A stretch of 24,339 nucleotides of DNA. It comes from Candidatus Aquidulcis frankliniae (GTDB lineage Bacteria; Chloroflexota; Limnocylindria; Limnocylindrales; Limnocylindraceae). The first letter of the stretch is position 1. Each line of letters starts with the position of its first letter. The notes under the pieces were generated by a model. The model made no database searches, was not told the origin of the DNA, and saw only the letters and a program-made list of their open reading frames with translations. The position numbers and the translations under genes are program-made. This document shows positions 21,006 through 24,339 of the stretch, piece after piece. Location: the NCBI GenBank assembly GCA_009925905.1, contig RFPZ01000009.1, forward strand, positions 1-24,339. Reading direction: 5' to 3'.

Positions 21006-22681
21006 TAGCGGCCGCGACGCGCGTTGGTCAAGAGCTCGTGTGCGGCAGCAGTTGCGCCGCTACCAGCCCCTTCACCAGCCAACATGGCGGCAAGCTCTGT
21101 GACCCGCTCCTCGTCGGTGAGGCGCTGCACCTGCGTCAAGGTGCGACCATCAACCTCGCTTTTCGAGACTCGCAGGTGGATATCGGCTTGCGCCGCGACC
21201 TGTGGCAAGTGCGTAACGCAAAGGACCTGGTGCTGCGATGAGATGCGACGCAGGCTTCGACCGAGGGTCTCCCCCGCCCGTCCGCCGAGCCCAGCGTCAA
21301 TCTCATCAAACACCAGGGTGCGCGCCTCACTTGCATCGCTGAGGGCTTCTTCGATCGCGAGAGAGACCCGGCTCAGCTCCCCGCCAGAGGCAATTTTGGC
21401 AAGTGGACCTGCTGGCTCGCCCGCGTTCGGGGCGAACATAAACGAAACGTCGTCTCCACCCCCTTGGTCAACTGCGCAGGGCAACCCTTCGACATGCGGG
21501 TCACCATCGGTTCCGTCGCGGGGGGCCAGGGGAACCGCAAACGTTGGCGGCAGATCTAGTGCCGTCAATGCTGCGTTCACGGATGCAGTTAACGTCACCG
21601 CACCCGCACGTCGCGCCGTGCGGAGCACAGTGGCCGCTTCACCAATGCGCGCATTGAGCACATTGAGTTGCTCCGTGATCTCACCTCGGCGCTCCTCTGC
21701 GCCGTCGAGACGTTCCACCTCCTCCCGTGCCTTTGACAGCGCCACAAGAAGCCCCGCCTCGTCAGTACGAAATCGTCGCTGTAGCGCCAGGAGTAGCGCC
21801 AGTCGCTCTTCAATCTCGCCGAGACTGCGCGCGCCACCAGCGAATGGCGTAAGCCCTGCAGCCTCACGACCAAGGTCGTCAATTTCAATAGAGAGCGCGC
21901 TTACCCGTTCCTGTAGCGCCGTAGTTTCGCCATCAAGCCGGGCCAGCTCTCGGGCAATACGCTCGGCGGTTGCCACACGAGCCCGCAATCCGCTGCGGTC
22001 CTCGTTAAACGCTTCGCGCAACTCGTCATGCAGGGCGGAGATGCGCTCGCTGTTTGATGCCCGACGTAACTCTTCTTTCAGTTCCGCCTCTTCCCCTTCA
22101 CGTAGGTCGGCTGCTTCAAGGTCGTCGCGTTCTGTCCGCGCAACCTCCAAGAGCGCAAGACGCCGTGCGTCATCGCCACCCAAGCCTTGGAGCTCCTCTT
22201 GCAAGGCGGCACGTTGCTGAATGAGGCTGGCAACTTCAGCGCGATGCCCCTCAGCCTTTGACCATCGATCGAGCAGGTCACGCTGTCGCGCTGGGTCACC
22301 GAGACGCTGCTGATCGTGTTGGCCGTGAATATCAATTAGAGGGCCAATCTCTCCAGCTAGTCGACCGATCGTCACTAGTTCGTCGTCGATGCGGGCGACC
22401 GAGCGCCCTTCGGCGTACACCTCACGAACGGCGATCTGGTCCCGGCCTTGGGCGGAAATTTGCAGATCTACCCGGAGTCGGTCAGACCCGGCGCGCACCG
22501 CCCCAGAATCCCCACGACCACCGCGCGCAAGCGCGAGCGCATCAACAAGGAGAGACTTTCCCGCCCCAGTCTCACCAGTGAGTACCGTAAGGCCGAGACC
22601 AAACTCAACACGCACCGCATCGATGATTGCGAGGCCCGCCACACCAAGCTCGCGGATATGCGAACCCTTTGGCGCACTCAC
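21005..22681 (-). CDS. recN: DNA repair ATPase RecN
   Basis: An SMC-like protein acting in double-strand break repair. The 558-residue protein has an N-terminal ATP-binding half with Walker A GETGAGKS (36-43) and HGQHDQQRLGDPARQRDLLD. A central coiled-coil region runs about 150-370 (many Glu/Arg/Leu heptads). The C-terminal half has the ABC signature SGGELSRVSLAIEEAL and Walker B LVFDEIDAGLGGRAGE, followed by THLPQVAAQAD. It overlaps nadK by 4 bp. The nadK-recN pairing is a common bacterial arrangement. Confidence 0.97.
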   Translation of the reverse strand: MSAPKGSHIRELGVAGLAIIDAVRVEFGLGLTVLTGETGAGKSLLVDALALARGGRGDSGAVRAGSDRLRVDLQISAQGRDQIAVREVYAEGRSVARIDDELVTIGRLAGEIGPLIDIHGQHDQQRLGDPARQRDLLDRWSKAEGHRAEVASLIQQRAALQEELQGLGGDDARRLALLEVARTERDDLEAADLREGEEAELKEELRRASNSERISALHDELREAFNEDRSGLRARVATAERIARELARLDGETTALQERVSALSIEIDDLGREAAGLTPFAGGARSLGEIEERLALLLALQRRFRTDEAGLLVALSKAREEVERLDGAEERRGEITEQLNVLNARIGEAATVLRTARRAGAVTLTASVNAALTALDLPPTFAVPLAPRDGTDGDPHVEGLPCAVDQGGGDDVSFMFAPNAGEPAGPLAKIASGGELSRVSLAIEEALSDASEARTLVFDEIDAGLGGRAGETLGRSLRRISSQHQVLCVTHLPQVAAQADIHLRVSKSEVDGRTLTQVQRLTDEERVTELAAMLAGEGAGSGATAAAHELLTNARRGR

Positions 22682-23511
22682 CGTGGAAGGAGATCAACCT
22701 TCTGGCGGACCAGATCCCAGAATGGGGCGGCGCCCTGCAGCTCAACAAAGTTAATCGGGTGCTCGGCCTCAGTCACAGATACTCGATCGCCGATCTTCAG
22801 TGGTTGGTCGATCCAGCCGTCGATGGAGACTACTGCATCTTCGCCCTGTACGACCGTACAGATCACCGTTTGTGTGGCAGAGACGGTGACAGAACGAAGC
22901 GTTGCGAGGTAGGCGGCAATCGGCGTGACGATGAGATTTCGGCTGGTCGGCTCGAGAATGGGGCCGCCTGCTGAGAATGAATAGCCGGTTGACCCTGTCG
23001 GCGACGAAACGATGATGCCGTCGGCAATATAGGTCGCTAGGTGGCTCTCCCCGACCGCCACATCCATCCGCAGAACGCGAGGAAGGTGACCGCGAGCCAC
23101 CACAACATCGTTCAGCGCATTGAGGTGTTCGTTTCGTCCATCGCCGTGGTGAATGGTTGCTCGGAGTGCCATGCGAGGCTGCGTTGTCCACCGCTTCGCG
23201 AGCAGGGCGTCTAGCGTCGGTTCAATTTGAAAGGCTTCAGCACGCGCCAGAAACCCGACCTTTCCAAGGTTGACACCAAGCAGCGGTGTGGCGGTGCCAG
23301 CAACAGCAGAGGCGGCACGCAAGAACGTACCGTCGCCACCGAATGAGATCAAAACCTCAGTGCCCGGGAGCGCTGAACGCACAGCAGCAACCTCTTCGGC
23401 GGCGTGCCCCCAGCACTCAACTCCGTTGGCGGCGCACCAACCGGCAGCCTCGTCCCACGCCTCTTGGGCAAGGTCGTTGGTCGGGTTGTAGACAAAACCG
23501 AAGCGGCGCAT
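22678..23511 (-). CDS. nadK: NAD kinase
   Basis: Phosphorylates NAD to NADP using ATP or polyphosphate. The 277-residue reading carries ISFGGDGTFLRAAS (GGDGT about 58-62, catalytic Asp), GVNLGKVGFLA, the NE/D-type motif ALNDVVVARG and YIADGIIVSSPTGSTGYSFSAGGP. The ATG at 23511 (MRRFGFVYNP) matches the family N-terminus. An ATG six codons upstream (23529) is an alternative, and neither has a clear Shine-Dalgarno. It lies 57-75 bp after dxs. Confidence 0.96.
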   Translation of the reverse strand: MRRFGFVYNPTNDLAQEAWDEAAGWCAANGVECWGHAAEEVAAVRSALPGTEVLISFGGDGTFLRAASAVAGTATPLLGVNLGKVGFLARAEAFQIEPTLDALLAKRWTTQPRMALRATIHHGDGRNEHLNALNDVVVARGHLPRVLRMDVAVGESHLATYIADGIIVSSPTGSTGYSFSAGGPILEPTSRNLIVTPIAAYLATLRSVTVSATQTVICTVVQGEDAVVSIDGWIDQPLKIGDRVSVTEAEHPINFVELQGAAPFWDLVRQKVDLLPR

Positions 23512-23586
23512 ACCGTCATTGTCGCACATGGGAATCAGCGTTCGCGTTCCCCGCTAGGGGCTATTGGGCGCCGTGAGCGGCGGAGA

Positions 23587-24339
23587 TTACTGCTTGCGCG
23601 CGCTCCAGGCGGCTCGGATACGGCGCTCAATCCCAGCCTCGTCAAGGCCGATTAGCCCGCGGAGATCCGAGACGCTGCCGTGATCAACAAAGCTGCCAGC
23701 TGGGATACCGATCGTTGCAATGGACGCCTTTACTCGCTTTCCGGTTGCAGCTTCATGGGCCGCCAGCGACTCAACGACAGCCCCACCAAATCCACCAGCC
23801 TCAACGCTCTCTTCAAGTGTCACGATCAGGTCGGCTGTTTCACCGTAACGGCGCACCATGGCGTGATCGAGCGGATTTGCCCAGATGGCGTTCACAAGCG
23901 CGACCGAGATGCCTTCGGCGCGTAGTCGGGCGGCGATCGGCACAACGCGCTGGATGATCGGCCCAAAGGCCAGGATGGCGATCTGGTTCCCCTCTTCCAG
24001 CACCTCGGAAACGCCAACAGGCAAGATCTTTGGAGCCACCTCTGGAACGCCCACCACGCTATCTCGCGGGTAGTGCAAGGCAAAGGGGTGATCTTGTGCG
24101 AGCGCTGTGCGCACGAGTGAACGCAACTGCTGCTCGTCTTTTGGTGAGGCAATCAACAGGCGAGGGATCTGACGCTGGGCGGTGAGCATAAACATCCCCT
24201 GATGGCTCGTGCCATCCTCCCCAACAAGACCCGCACGGTCCACGCCAATCAAGACAGGCTGATCGTTCTGACAGACGTCATGCACGATCTGGTCCCACGC
24301 TCGCTGCAAGAACGTCGAGTAGATCGCAACGACCGGACG
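23587..24339 (-). CDS. dxs: 1-deoxy-D-xylulose-5-phosphate synthase, 5'-truncated by the window edge
   Basis: The first committed enzyme of the MEP isoprenoid pathway, using thiamine diphosphate to join pyruvate and glyceraldehyde 3-phosphate. The last 250 residues are present. They begin RPVVAIYSTFLQRAWDQIVHDV and show the Dxs signature VDRAGLVGEDGTSHQGMFML, the transketolase pyrimidine-binding stretch with FALHYPRDS, and the C-terminal transketolase domain with LVNAIWANPLD and VTLEESVEAGGFG. It reaches the end of the window open, so the N-terminal thiamine-binding region is outside. A stop follows at 23587. With ispH in the same strand run, both ends of the MEP pathway flank this operon. 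Confidence 0.95.
   Translation of the reverse strand, partial: RPVVAIYSTFLQRAWDQIVHDVCQNDQPVLIGVDRAGLVGEDGTSHQGMFMLTAQRQIPRLLIASPKDEQQLRSLVRTALAQDHPFALHYPRDSVVGVPEVAPKILPVGVSEVLEEGNQIAILAFGPIIQRVVPIAARLRAEGISVALVNAIWANPLDHAMVRRYGETADLIVTLEESVEAGGFGGAVVESLAAHEAATGKRVKASIATIGIPAGSFVDHGSVSDLRGLIGLDEAGIERRIRAAWSARKQ

Noticed and set aside
21024..22220. 398-codon plus-strand frame opposite recN
   Set aside because: Its translation is Ser/Arg/Ala-rich low-complexity, typical of the antisense of a Glu/Arg/Leu-rich coiled coil; the recN frame has full motifs.
23530..23586. Terminator between dxs and nadK
   Set aside because: Small stems (CCCC-TAG-CGGGG and CGCCG/CGGCG) exist but neither is followed by a T-run on the minus strand, so read-through is more likely.

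Overview
This is about 24.3 kb of GC-rich, very densely packed bacterial chromosome. It holds 26 protein-coding genes (two cut by the window ends), three single tRNA genes, almost no intergenic DNA, and no sign of mobile elements or CRISPR. Gene content (ScpA/ScpB with an HD-like protein, an RsuA-type pseudouridine synthase, a dCTP deaminase resembling the Mycobacterium bifunctional enzyme, a DTE-type proton-pumping rhodopsin and a CrtYcd-type carotenoid cyclase) fits a planktonic, probably freshwater, member of Chloroflexota. An actinobacterium-like lineage cannot be excluded. The placement is inference from gene content only.

Region 1 (1-3053): a 3'-truncated threonyl-tRNA synthetase gene (minus strand) follows a tRNA-Val(GAC). 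Divergent from it is a two-gene pseudouridine-breakdown operon, a PfkB kinase (psuK) and pseudouridine-5'-phosphate glycosidase (psuG). Region 2 (3067-6102): an MFS exporter behind tRNA-Arg(CCT), and a divergent three-gene thiol-redox cassette (glutaredoxin-like, CcdA, TlpA/ResA-like). Region 3 (6092-8626): nrdR, dcd and a metallo-beta-lactamase-fold hydrolase form one overlapping operon behind a probable NrdR box. A separate mogA/moaB-like gene follows.

Region 4 (8642-12200) is the accessory and most interesting part. A proton-pump rhodopsin gene (plus strand) is divergent from a three-gene operon (minus strand): a DUF4332-like helix-hairpin-helix protein, a DUF1461/TIGR01906 membrane protein, and a 517-residue fusion of a complete CrtYc+CrtYd lycopene-cyclase module with a UbiA-type, lycopene-elongase-like prenyltransferase. 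The 182-bp space between the divergent units carries two adjacent perfect inverted repeats and is a strong candidate for a shared regulatory region. The rhodopsin unit ends at a textbook, apparently bidirectional terminator shared with tRNA-Pro(GGG).

Region 5 (12327-24339) is a long minus-strand run of tightly overlapping housekeeping genes, in order of transcription: dxs (partial), nadK, recN, xerD-like, an HD-like protein, scpA, scpB, an RsuA/RluB-type pseudouridine synthase, cmk, plsC, ispH, der, gpsA. It combines isoprenoid precursor synthesis (Dxs, IspH), chromosome segregation and repair (ScpAB, XerD, RecN), ribosome maturation (Der, RluB) and phospholipid precursors (GpsA, PlsC). Dxs and IspH supply the isoprenoid units that region 4 would need for carotenoid and retinal, although no retinal-forming oxygenase, phytoene synthase or desaturase is in the window.
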